From assembly GCA_022702085.1 (NCBI GenBank), contig JAKONF010000203.1, forward strand, positions 1 to 6,227: a DNA stretch of 6,227 bases, in the 5' to 3' direction. How positions within the stretch are numbered: the first letter of the stretch is position 1; each line of letters opens with the position of its first letter. This DNA is from Rickettsiaceae bacterium (GTDB taxonomy: Bacteria > Pseudomonadota > Alphaproteobacteria > Rickettsiales > Rickettsiaceae). The position numbers and the translations under genes were made by a program. This document shows, in pieces, positions 1 through 5,768 of the stretch. The notes beneath the pieces were generated by a model. That model had not been told where the DNA came from and ran no database searches. It worked only from the letters and a program-made list of their open reading frames with translations.

Positions 1-501
1 ATAGTCTTTGACCTCATCAATTCTCCCCGCCACGAGAAACATCTGCTCCATGTTTGGTCTTTGAGCTATTTTAATTTGGTTGAATATCACTTTAATTTTT
101 TCTGCATCTTCAATTGCTTCTTGGTAATCAAAACGACTAAATGGACTTGATAATAGATAGTTCAAAGAAATTTCAGTGCGGTCTATAATATTATCTGTAT
201 TTTGGACTGCTTGCTGACATTTATATTTATAATAATAACTTTCTGAGACATAGAAAAGTGACATTAACAGAATAATTATTGAAGTAATAAAATTAATTAT
301 AGCTCTGTTTGTTTTTGAATGCATATTCATCAGCATAGCAATTGGATAAGGAATTATTAGCCAGCCAATTATTGAACCAATGGCCATTTCTGCTGATTCA
401 TGCTTTTGAAGTCCTGCATACAACATTACAATTGCTAAAACTATCATAATTATATTAGAATATCTTTTTTTATTGATAGAGTTGAGTAATTGCTCTTGCA
501 T
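1..501 (-). CDS. Hypothetical membrane protein, three predicted N-terminal membrane segments (partial, C-terminus off window)
   Basis: An open frame of 167 codons runs on the minus strand from an ATG at 501-499 to the left edge without a stop, so the C-terminus lies outside the window. I do not recognise the family. The protein starts MQEQLLNSINKK and has three hydrophobic stretches: about residues 15-31, 39-59 and 67-86. A polar, charged region with no obvious motif follows (about 88-167, including FDYQEAIEDAEKIK). This suggests an inner-membrane anchor with a soluble C-terminal part. In-frame upstream codons reach a TAA with no ATG, GTG or TTG between, so the start is well fixed, although no Shine-Dalgarno is visible. 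It is transcribed away from the rimP operon and has a good promoter candidate 24 nt upstream. A coding origin is supported by the uninterrupted frame in AT-rich DNA and by the clustering of hydrophobic residues. The function is unknown. Confidence 0.8.
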   Translation of the reverse strand, partial: MQEQLLNSINKKRYSNIIMIVLAIVMLYAGLQKHESAEMAIGSIIGWLIIPYPIAMLMNMHSKTNRAIINFITSIIILLMSLFYVSESYYYKYKCQQAVQNTDNIIDRTEISLNYLLSSPFSRFDYQEAIEDAEKIKVIFNQIKIAQRPNMEQMFLVAGRIDEVKDY

Positions 502-524
502 AGTAATATCGCGTAATTTATTAG

Positions 525-553
525 ATTATAAATCGGAGTGAAAATTAAGTAAA
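525..553 (-). promoter_or_regulatory. Candidate sigma70-type promoter for the minus-strand membrane-protein gene
   Basis: Read on the minus strand, 530-525 is a perfect TATAAT -10 hexamer. It is preceded after 17 bp by TTTACT (553-548), which matches 4 of 6 bases of TTGACA. A start site near 518 would leave a leader of about 17 nt before the ATG at 501. Spacing, -10 quality and position all agree. The region is AT-rich, so a chance match is possible. Confidence 0.55.
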
Positions 554-572
554 CTATTTATAAAGATACAAT
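545..572 (+). promoter_or_regulatory. Weak candidate promoter for the rimP-nusA-infB-rbfA operon
   Basis: TTAAGT (545-550), a 16-bp spacer and TACAAT (567-572, 5 of 6 to TATAAT) form a modest sigma70-like promoter starting near 579. An alternative is TTGCTT (579-584), 17 bp, TATTAT (602-607), starting near 614. Both lie upstream of the hairpin at 635-661, and no acceptable promoter fits between that hairpin and rimP. The first candidate's -35 overlaps the -35 of the divergent minus-strand promoter. Confidence 0.3.
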
Positions 573-597
573 ATTAGCTTGCTTAATAGCCAAAGAT

Positions 598-612
598 AAG
601 TTATTATAACTT
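598..612. repeat. 15-nt perfect dyad in the rimP leader region
   Basis: Arms AAGTTAT (598-604) and ATAACTT (606-612) are exact inverse complements around T605. As RNA the stem extends by one A-U and two G-U pairs (595-597 with 613-615). It sits just upstream of the terminator hairpin and overlaps the alternative -10 hexamer at 602-607. It could be an operator or a weak leader hairpin. AT-rich DNA gives such dyads by chance, so confidence is low. Confidence 0.3.
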
Positions 613-634
613 GTTAAAATTTATAAAATTTTAG

Positions 635-661
635 AAGGTGGGCTTTAGACCCACCTTTTTT
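635..661 (+). terminator. Intrinsic terminator hairpin in the leader just upstream of rimP
   Basis: The stem AAGGTGGG (635-642) pairs perfectly over 8 bp with CCCACCTT (650-657) around a 7-nt loop (643-649). It runs into a six-T tract (656-661), the classical Rho-independent form on the + strand. No + strand gene is seen upstream for it to end, and rimP starts 11 nt after the T tract. It therefore probably acts inside the operon leader as an attenuator, or ends a short leader RNA or read-through from outside. On the minus strand the hairpin is followed only by a mixed A/T stretch, so it is a poor terminator in that direction. Confidence 0.8.
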
Positions 662-672
662 ATTACTCACAT

Positions 673-1167
673 ATGATCTATACATTTGAGCAAAAAATTA
701 CTGAAATTATCAAGCAGACCTTAGAAGATCTTGGTTTTGAAATAGTTAAAATATCAATCAAAAATGCTAAAATTAAAATTTTGGAAATTTTGATTGATAG
801 ATTGGACGGAGAAAAAGTTAGTGTTATAGATTGCAAAAAAGTTAGCCGCAATATTTCTACTTTGCTGGATGTTGAAGACATTTTTGAATATGAATATAAT
901 TTAGAAGTTTCCTCAGCAGGAATAGAAAGGCCGCTCACTAGTTTACAAAATTATGCAAGATTTATAGGTAGTAACGTTCAAATAAGATTGAAAGAGCTGA
1001 TGAACAATTGTGGTCACTATCGCGGCGTAATTGTCTCTTGTGATGATAATATAATAAATTTAAAGCTGAAAAATAATGAGAATTTAAAAATTCCTTTTGA
1101 TCTCATAAAAAGTGGACATTTAGTGATGACAGATGAAATGTTTAGAAAGTTATTGAATAGTAAATAG
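673..1167 (+). CDS. rimP: Ribosome maturation factor RimP
   Basis: RimP binds the 30S subunit and assists its late assembly in the cytoplasm. The 164-residue length is usual for the family. The N-terminal domain covers about residues 1-88 and carries the family signature: LDVED at 65-69, then YNLEVSSAGIERPL at 75-88, matching the typical YNLEVSSPGLDRPL. The C-terminal SH3-like barrel follows, with ARFIG at 95-99, YRGVI near 116-120 and IPFDLIKSGHLV at 140-151. The start at 673 fits the family because EQKITEIIKQTLEDLGFE aligns with the normal N-terminus. No Shine-Dalgarno precedes it: the 11 nt before the ATG follow directly on the terminator T tract, and the SD-like AAGGTGG at 635-641 is too far away and buried in the stem. 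It is the first gene of the operon, with nusA 74 nt downstream. The assignment is firm. Confidence 0.97.
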   Translation: MIYTFEQKITEIIKQTLEDLGFEIVKISIKNAKIKILEILIDRLDGEKVSVIDCKKVSRNISTLLDVEDIFEYEYNLEVSSAGIERPLTSLQNYARFIGSNVQIRLKELMNNCGHYRGVIVSCDDNIINLKLKNNENLKIPFDLIKSGHLVMTDEMFRKLLNSK

Positions 1168-1227
1168 ATTTCAGCGATATTTTGGTAAATTATTGCATGA
1201 TAGATCATTACTTTTTTATTAAAAGTT

Positions 1228-1233
1228 AAGGAG
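1228..1233 (+). promoter_or_regulatory. Strong Shine-Dalgarno for nusA
   Basis: AAGGAG lies 8 nt before the nusA ATG at 1242. It is the only strong ribosome binding site among the five start sites on this strand; rimP, infB, rbfA and the permease have weak or no matches. It fixes the nusA start. A 6-bp AT-rich stem (ACTTTT 1210-1215 with AAAAGT 1221-1226) lies directly upstream and should leave the site accessible. Confidence 0.8.
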
Positions 1234-1241
1234 TTAAGAAA

Positions 1242-2729
1242 ATGAACAATTTAAGTAATACTGAAATATTACAAATTATTGATGCTGTATCTCGCGAAAA
1301 AGGTATAAATAGAGAAACTTTATTTAGTACCATGGAGCAAGCCGTGCAGGTTGCTGGTCGCAGAAAATACGGTAATGATCATAATATTAAAGCTGAAATT
1401 AGCCGTAAGAATGGTGAAATTAAGCTCTTCAGAGTTCTTAAAGTTGTTGAAGAAGTAGTAGATTATTTTACAGAAATTAATTTAGCTGATGCCATGCTAA
1501 AACAGCCAGAAGCAAAAATGGATGATGATATATATGATCCATTGCCACCTATTGATTTAGGTAGAGTAGCTGCCCAAACTGCTAAGCAGGTTATTGTCCA
1601 AAAAGTTGGCGAAGCAGAAAGAGAAAAACAATATCATGATTTCAAAGATCGCAAAGGTGAAATTTTAAACGGCGTTGTTAAAAGAATTGAATTTGGCAAT
1701 ATCATAATTGATTTGGGTAGGGCTGAAGCTTTTATAAGAAAAGATCAATTGATCAAAACTGAAAATTTTAAAGTAAATGATCGTATTAAAGCTTATGTAC
1801 AGGATGTACGCTTGGAAGCAAAGGGTCCACAAATTTTCTTGTCTCGCGTTGATGATATGATGTTGGTTAAATTATTTGAATTAGAAGTGCCAGAAGTTTA
1901 TGATGGTGTAATTACAATTGAAGCTGTTGCTCGCGATCCTGGGTCTAAAGCTAAAGTAGCGGTACGTGCTTCTGATTCAAGTATTGATCCAGTTGGCTCA
2001 TGCGTTGGAGTAAGAGGCAATAGAGTTAGGGCTATAACTAATGAACTTGGCGGCGAAAAAATTGATGTGATTTTGTGGAACAAAAACGTAGCCCAATTTG
2101 TAATAAACGCCATGGTACCAGCAGAAATTACCAAAATAGTTATCGATGAAGATAGAGGAAGAGTTGAAGTTGTAGTTCCTAATGAACAACTCAATATTGC
2201 CATAGGTAAGCGTGGACAAAATGTTCGTTTGGCTTCAAAAATTACTGGTTGGAAAATTGATGTAATGACTGAAGAACAGGAATCCAAACGCCGCACTGAC
2301 GAATTCAATAATACAACTAAATTATTTATAGAAGCTTTGGACGTTGAAGAAGTTATTGCTCAATTGTTATCTGCAGAAGGTTTCATGAATATTGAGCAAA
2401 TTGCTAATATTGACCTTAGTGTACTTGTAAACATCGATGGTTTTGATGAGGATTTAGCTGTGGAACTTAAAAATCGTGCGGCGGCACATATTGAGGTAAA
2501 AAATAATGAAATTATTGAGCAGCTAGAGCAGTTGGGCGTTGATCAAGATTTGATAGATGTTTTAAATTTACAGCCTGAAAATATATTAAAATTAGCTGAG
2601 TATGGCGTGAAAACTATTGAAGATTTAGGTGAATTAAATCTTGGTGAATTCAAAAAATTAGTTTCTGATTCTTCTTTATCAGACAATGACATTGAATTGT
2701 TAATTCAAACAGCGCGTATGCGAGAATAA
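1242..2729 (+). CDS. nusA: Transcription termination/antitermination factor NusA
   Basis: NusA binds RNA polymerase and nascent RNA, enhances pausing and intrinsic termination, and joins antitermination complexes. All domains are seen in order: the RNA-polymerase-binding N-terminal domain (about 1-130), S1 (about 139-202, GEILNGVVKRIEFGNIIIDLG), KH1 (about 230-285, with VGVRGNRVRAI at 255-265) and KH2 (about 302-345, with IAIGKRGQNVRLA at 319-331). Two C-terminal acidic helix-hairpin-helix-like repeats follow (about 363-417 and 430-490). The length of 495 residues equals that of the E. coli protein and includes the two C-terminal repeats that many Gram-positive NusA proteins lack. The KH GxxG loops are intact (GVRG, GKRG). 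The start is fixed by a strong AAGGAG. It is the second gene of the operon. In E. coli NusA represses its own operon, which makes the terminator upstream of rimP notable. No defect is seen. Confidence 0.98.
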   Translation: MNNLSNTEILQIIDAVSREKGINRETLFSTMEQAVQVAGRRKYGNDHNIKAEISRKNGEIKLFRVLKVVEEVVDYFTEINLADAMLKQPEAKMDDDIYDPLPPIDLGRVAAQTAKQVIVQKVGEAEREKQYHDFKDRKGEILNGVVKRIEFGNIIIDLGRAEAFIRKDQLIKTENFKVNDRIKAYVQDVRLEAKGPQIFLSRVDDMMLVKLFELEVPEVYDGVITIEAVARDPGSKAKVAVRASDSSIDPVGSCVGVRGNRVRAITNELGGEKIDVILWNKNVAQFVINAMVPAEITKIVIDEDRGRVEVVVPNEQLNIAIGKRGQNVRLASKITGWKIDVMTEEQESKRRTDEFNNTTKLFIEALDVEEVIAQLLSAEGFMNIEQIANIDLSVLVNIDGFDEDLAVELKNRAAAHIEVKNNEIIEQLEQLGVDQDLIDVLNLQPENILKLAEYGVKTIEDLGELNLGEFKKLVSDSSLSDNDIELLIQTARMRE

Positions 2730-2754
2730 ATTATATACTTAATTTAATTACATT

Positions 2755-2770
2755 AATGATAATTATCATT
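2755..2770. promoter_or_regulatory. Perfect 16-bp palindrome between nusA and infB
   Basis: AATGATAATTATCATT is its own reverse complement across all 16 bases and lies in the 57-nt nusA-infB gap, ending 16 nt before the infB ATG. It shares the TGATAAT/ATTATCA flavour of Fur-type boxes but is even-length and shorter than the 19-bp Fur consensus. As RNA it would form a 6-bp AU-rich stem with an AATT loop beside the infB start. The palindrome is certain, but its function is not. The local sequence is so AT-rich that chance cannot be excluded. Confidence 0.4.
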
Positions 2771-2786
2771 TGAGAGTTTAATATTT

Positions 2787-5249
2787 ATGACAGATAAAAT
2801 GGAAGATAAGCCAAAAAAGTTGACATTTGGTAATACTAAATTGACACTTAACAAGCTTACAAGCTCACCAGCTCTACAAAAAACTTTGATTGGTAATAGA
2901 TCTAATACTGTTGTGGAAGTTAAAAAAAGTCAGGTTCTGGCAAATAATAGCTCATTGTCATTAAATAAGTTAGTTAGCAATAATAGAATAGAATCAGATA
3001 ATAGTAGCGAAGAATTCAATAAAAGATTAAATCATTTAAAAAAAATAGCTGAAGAAGCTAAGGAAAGAGAGCAGGATCAAAGCAATATAAGCACGCTTAG
3101 TAAGCTTGCAGCTATGAATCAATCTATTTCCAAGCCAGAAATTATTGATGAAAGTGAAGAACTAGTTGAAGAACATAAAGAGGAGAATACTGCCTCCGCA
3201 TTTGTAGAAATGCCTCATATCACTCCGCTTAATGATTCAAAAATAAATGGACCAAAACTTGATGGTGCTAATTTTATTGATGATGAAGATGTTAGCAATA
3301 AAAAATCTTTAGATCCCAAAGTTGCCTTGTCTAAAGTTAAAAATGAAGAACCAAAAAAGTTAAAGAAAGCAGATATTTTTAATATGCTTGATGAGGCTGA
3401 AGGTAATGCTCCTGCTAAAAGAAGAAGTATAGCTGCAATAAAAAGAGCTAGGGAAAAGGAAAAACGTAAACTAGGTCAGCAAGGACAAAATAAAATTTAC
3501 AGAGAAGTAGTGATTCCTGAAACAATTAATGTAGCGGAACTTGCTAATAGAATGACCGAAAGAGTTGCTGACATCGTTCATGAACTTAACAAACTGGGAA
3601 TTTCGGTAAATAATACTGAATTTATTGATGCAGATACAGCTGAAATTATCGTTACAAGTTTTGGTCATACAGCGAAAAGAATTCAAGAATCTGATGTTGA
3701 AAATGTACTTATCAATAAGATTGACTCTGAACAGGATCTAGAACACAGAGCTCCTATTGTTACGGTGATGGGTCATGTTGATCATGGTAAAACATCATTG
3801 TTGGATGCTCTGAAATCAACCAACATCGTCAGCACAGAAGCAGGTGGCATAACTCAACATATTGGTGCTTATAGAGTTAATTTACCAGATAATAAGGCAA
3901 TTACTTTTGTTGATACTCCTGGCCACGAAGCATTTACTGCCATGAGAATACGCGGCGCAAAAGTTACGGATATAGTAGTATTAGTAGTCGCTGCAGATGA
4001 TGGTATTAAGGCTCAAACAATTGAAGCAATAAACCATGCTAAAGCTGCTGGGGTACCAATAATAGTTGCTATTAATAAAATTGACAAACCAGATATCAAT
4101 CTAGATAGAGTTAAAAATGAATTATTATCTCACGATTTAGTTGCTGAAGAATTAGGTGGAGATACTATAGTGGTACCACTCTCAGCGATAAAACGCATTA
4201 ATCTAGATAAGTTAGAAGAAGCTATTTTGTTAGTTGCTGAGATGCAAGACCTAAAAGCCAATACTAAAGCAAATCCTTCCGGCGTGGTAATTGAAGCTAG
4301 AGTTGATAAAAATAAAGGCATCATTTCAACTGTAATAGTCAAGCGAGGAACCTTAAAAAACGGTGATTTGATCGTAGCAGGAAAAAGTTACGGTAGAATT
4401 AAAAAAATGGTCAATGATATAGGTCAAGTTGTAAATTTTGCGGGTCCTTCAATGCCTGTAGAAATATTCGGCCTCAATGAAGCTCCCAAAGCTGGAGATA
4501 ATTTTGACGTAGTAAAGAATGACAAGCAAGCTAGAGATATCACTGAATATAGAGAACGCTTAGTAAAAGAAAAGAACGCTTTTGATAATAGAATCAATTT
4601 GGACACCATGTTTGATCCTGTAAGTAAGATAGCAATTAAAGAGTTACCGATCATAGTTAAAGGTGACGTACAAGGTTCGGTAGAAGCGATAATCGGTAGC
4701 TTAAATAAATTACCAAATGATGAAGTTAAGATACGTATCCTACACCAAGCAGTAGGCGGCATTACTGAATCAGATATATCTCTAGCTCAAGCTTCAGAAG
4801 CTATAATTATAGGATTTAATGTCAGAGCTAATAGCAATGCAGCTTCTATCGCTGATAAAAACAAAGTAGATATAAGATATTATTCTATAATATATAACTT
4901 GATAGATGATATCAAAACATTACTAAGTGGTATGTTGTCACCAATCATTAGAGAACAATATATTGGTTCGGTTGATATTAGAGAAATATTTAATATCACC
5001 AAAATAGGTAAAATTGCAGGTTCTTATGTTACCAGAGGAGTTATTAAAAAAGGAGCAGGAGTACGCCTCTTAAGAAATGATGTGGTAATTTATGAGGGTA
5101 AACTCAAAACTCTGAAACGTTTTAAAGATGAAGTAAAAGAAGTAAGAGAAAACTTTGAATGTGGAATTGCTTTTGAGAATTTTGAAGATATTAAAGTTGG
5201 TGATAAAGTAGAGGTATTTGAAAAAATTGAAGAGAAAAAACAATTATGA
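2787..5249 (+). CDS. infB: Translation initiation factor IF-2
   Basis: IF-2 is the GTPase that brings formyl-Met-tRNA to the 30S subunit and promotes 50S joining. The 820 residues have a long, charged, low-complexity N-terminal region (1 to about 235) and an IF2_N-type segment (about 236-300, starting [19 protein letters not shown]). The G domain has every motif intact: G1 GHVDHGKT 329-336, G2 GGITQHIG 353-360, G3 DTPGHE 376-381, G4 NKID 430-433 and G5 SAI 466-468. Domain II (about 498-590), domain III (about 615-713, [14 protein letters not shown]) and domain IV, which binds initiator tRNA (about 722-815, [16 protein letters not shown]), follow. The start at [12 protein letters not shown] fits Rickettsia-type IF-2 as I recall it; the Met at residue 5 is a less likely alternative. 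The Shine-Dalgarno is weak (GAGAG at 2772-2776). The N-terminal region repeats a short L-S/T-L-N/S-K-L motif. The assignment is firm. Confidence 0.98.
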   Translation: MTDKMEDKPKKLTFGNTKLTLNKLTSSPALQKTLIGNRSNTVVEVKKSQVLANNSSLSLNKLVSNNRIESDNSSEEFNKRLNHLKKIAEEAKEREQDQSNISTLSKLAAMNQSISKPEIIDESEELVEEHKEENTASAFVEMPHITPLNDSKINGPKLDGANFIDDEDVSNKKSLDPKVALSKVKNEEPKKLKKADIFNMLDEAEGNAPAKRRSIAAIKRAREKEKRKLGQQGQNKIYREVVIPETINVAELANRMTERVADIVHELNKLGISVNNTEFIDADTAEIIVTSFGHTAKRIQESDVENVLINKIDSEQDLEHRAPIVTVMGHVDHGKTSLLDALKSTNIVSTEAGGITQHIGAYRVNLPDNKAITFVDTPGHEAFTAMRIRGAKVTDIVVLVVAADDGIKAQTIEAINHAKAAGVPIIVAINKIDKPDINLDRVKNELLSHDLVAEELGGDTIVVPLSAIKRINLDKLEEAILLVAEMQDLKANTKANPSGVVIEARVDKNKGIISTVIVKRGTLKNGDLIVAGKSYGRIKKMVNDIGQVVNFAGPSMPVEIFGLNEAPKAGDNFDVVKNDKQARDITEYRERLVKEKNAFDNRINLDTMFDPVSKIAIKELPIIVKGDVQGSVEAIIGSLNKLPNDEVKIRILHQAVGGITESDISLAQASEAIIIGFNVRANSNAASIADKNKVDIRYYSIIYNLIDDIKTLLSGMLSPIIREQYIGSVDIREIFNITKIGKIAGSYVTRGVIKKGAGVRLLRNDVVIYEGKLKTLKRFKDEVKEVRENFECGIAFENFEDIKVGDKVEVFEKIEEKKQL

Positions 5250-5629
5250 AAAAAACTTCTGTATCCTCTAAGCAAACATCACATAGACAAAAACGAGTAG
5301 CCAACCTCATCAATAGTGCGATAATTGACTGTTTTAAACGTGAAAGGGGTTTGGACGTGAAGTTATCAGGTTGCCCCATAACTATTACTAAAGTTGAAGT
5401 AAGTGCAGATTTAAAAGTAGCTCATTGCTACTTTCTGCCTTTTAACACTGAATTAACTATCAAAGATATTGAACTTGCGCTGAAAAACTCAAAGTACGCC
5501 ATCCGTAGTTATGTCACAGATAAAATTCAACTGAAATATTCTCCAGAGATACGTTATCATTATGATCATGGTACGCAAAATTATAATTTGGTGGAAGAGT
5601 TACTCAAAAAAGTCATAACTCCATCTTAA
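5246..5629 (+). CDS. rbfA: 30S ribosome-binding factor RbfA
   Basis: RbfA is a small KH-fold protein that binds the 30S subunit and helps mature the 16S rRNA 5' end, notably in cold conditions. The 127 residues are normal for the family. Family marks include [15 protein letters not shown] at 12-26 (first helix, usually R-x-x-R-V-A), [14 protein letters not shown] at 50-63 (usually V-S-x-D-L-x-x-A-x-V) and SPEIRYHYD at 99-107, followed by the C-terminal helix [10 protein letters not shown]. The ATG overlaps the infB stop in ATGA (5246-5249), and no good Shine-Dalgarno is seen, so translation is probably coupled to infB. It is the last gene of the operon visible here. In many bacteria truB follows, but here an unrelated transporter gene does. 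A Cys at residue 61 in the central strand is unremarkable. Confidence 0.95.
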   Translation: MKKTSVSSKQTSHRQKRVANLINSAIIDCFKRERGLDVKLSGCPITITKVEVSADLKVAHCYFLPFNTELTIKDIELALKNSKYAIRSYVTDKIQLKYSPEIRYHYDHGTQNYNLVEELLKKVITPS

Positions 5630-5630
5630 T

Positions 5631-5674
5631 TATATCTGCAGCAGGTATATTATGGTATATCTAACACAGATATA
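5631..5674. repeat. Tandem inverted repeats directly after rbfA, able to refold as one long hairpin
   Basis: Two 19-nt dyads lie 25 bp apart, centre to centre. The first pairs 5631-5638 (TATATCTG) with 5642-5649 (CAGGTATA) over 8 bp with one G-U pair and a 3-nt loop. The second pairs 5656-5662 (TATATCT) with 5668-5674 (AGATATA) over a perfect 7 bp with a 5-nt loop. All four arms are related, so 5631-5638 can instead pair perfectly with 5667-5674 while 5643-5649 pairs with 5656-5662, giving one long stem with a 4x4 internal loop. It begins one base after the rbfA stop. The nearest T run (5693-5697) is about 19 nt away, so this is not a classical intrinsic terminator. It may protect or define the mRNA 3' end, or be an operator for the next gene. 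Confidence 0.5.
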
Positions 5675-5721
5675 GAACTCCTTATTAATAAATTTTTGAT
5701 GTAATTAGTAATGCGTTAACT

Positions 5722-5751
5722 TTTAAACTTTAATATTTTTTAAATTATAGT
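5722..5751 (+). promoter_or_regulatory. Weak candidate promoter for the downstream permease gene
   Basis: TTTAAA (5722-5727, 4 of 6), an 18-bp spacer and TATAGT (5746-5751, 5 of 6 to TATAAT) lie in the 139-nt gap between rbfA and the permease. A start near 5758 would leave a leader of only about 11 nt. The gap size and the dyads before it suggest a separate transcription unit, but the sequence is so AT-rich that this match is weak evidence. Confidence 0.25.
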
Positions 5752-5768
5752 TTAAAACTCGAGTATCA

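Noticed and set aside
579..634. Possible leader peptides starting with TTG (579-599 and 611-634), the second ending right at the terminator stem
   Set aside because: They have only 6-7 codons, TTG starts, no Shine-Dalgarno and no codon bias typical of attenuator peptides. Such frames are expected by chance.
502..672. A tRNA (metY-like) upstream of rimP, as in E. coli
   Set aside because: The region is AT-rich with no cloverleaf, no T-loop GTTCRA-type box and no acceptor pairing. Only the terminator stem is GC-containing.
1197..1217. Terminator between rimP and nusA (ATGAT...ATCAT followed by a T run)
   Set aside because: The stem is only 4-5 AT-rich pairs with a 2-4 nt loop, too weak for an intrinsic terminator, and the genes are expected to be co-transcribed.
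1898..2308. Minus-strand open frame of 136 codons inside nusA, and other antisense frames inside infB and rimP
   Set aside because: They lie opposite strongly conserved genes, have no ribosome binding sites, and have Ser/Ile/Leu-rich compositions typical of antisense shadows.
2734..2763. Internal promoter for infB from TATACT (2734-2739) or GATAAT (2758-2763)
   Set aside because: Neither -10-like hexamer has an acceptable -35 box at 16-18 bp. AT-rich gaps give such hexamers by chance.
2787..3500. Rickettsia-type palindromic element insertion in the variable N-terminal part of infB
   Set aside because: No long inverted repeat is visible and the region reads as the normal charged IF-2 tail.
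5233..5255. A-rich slippery sequence for programmed frameshifting between infB and rbfA
   Set aside because: The A6C run is read as AAA AAA C in the infB frame, not in the A AAA AAC phase needed. The ATGA overlap explains the arrangement, and rbfA has its own normal N-terminus.
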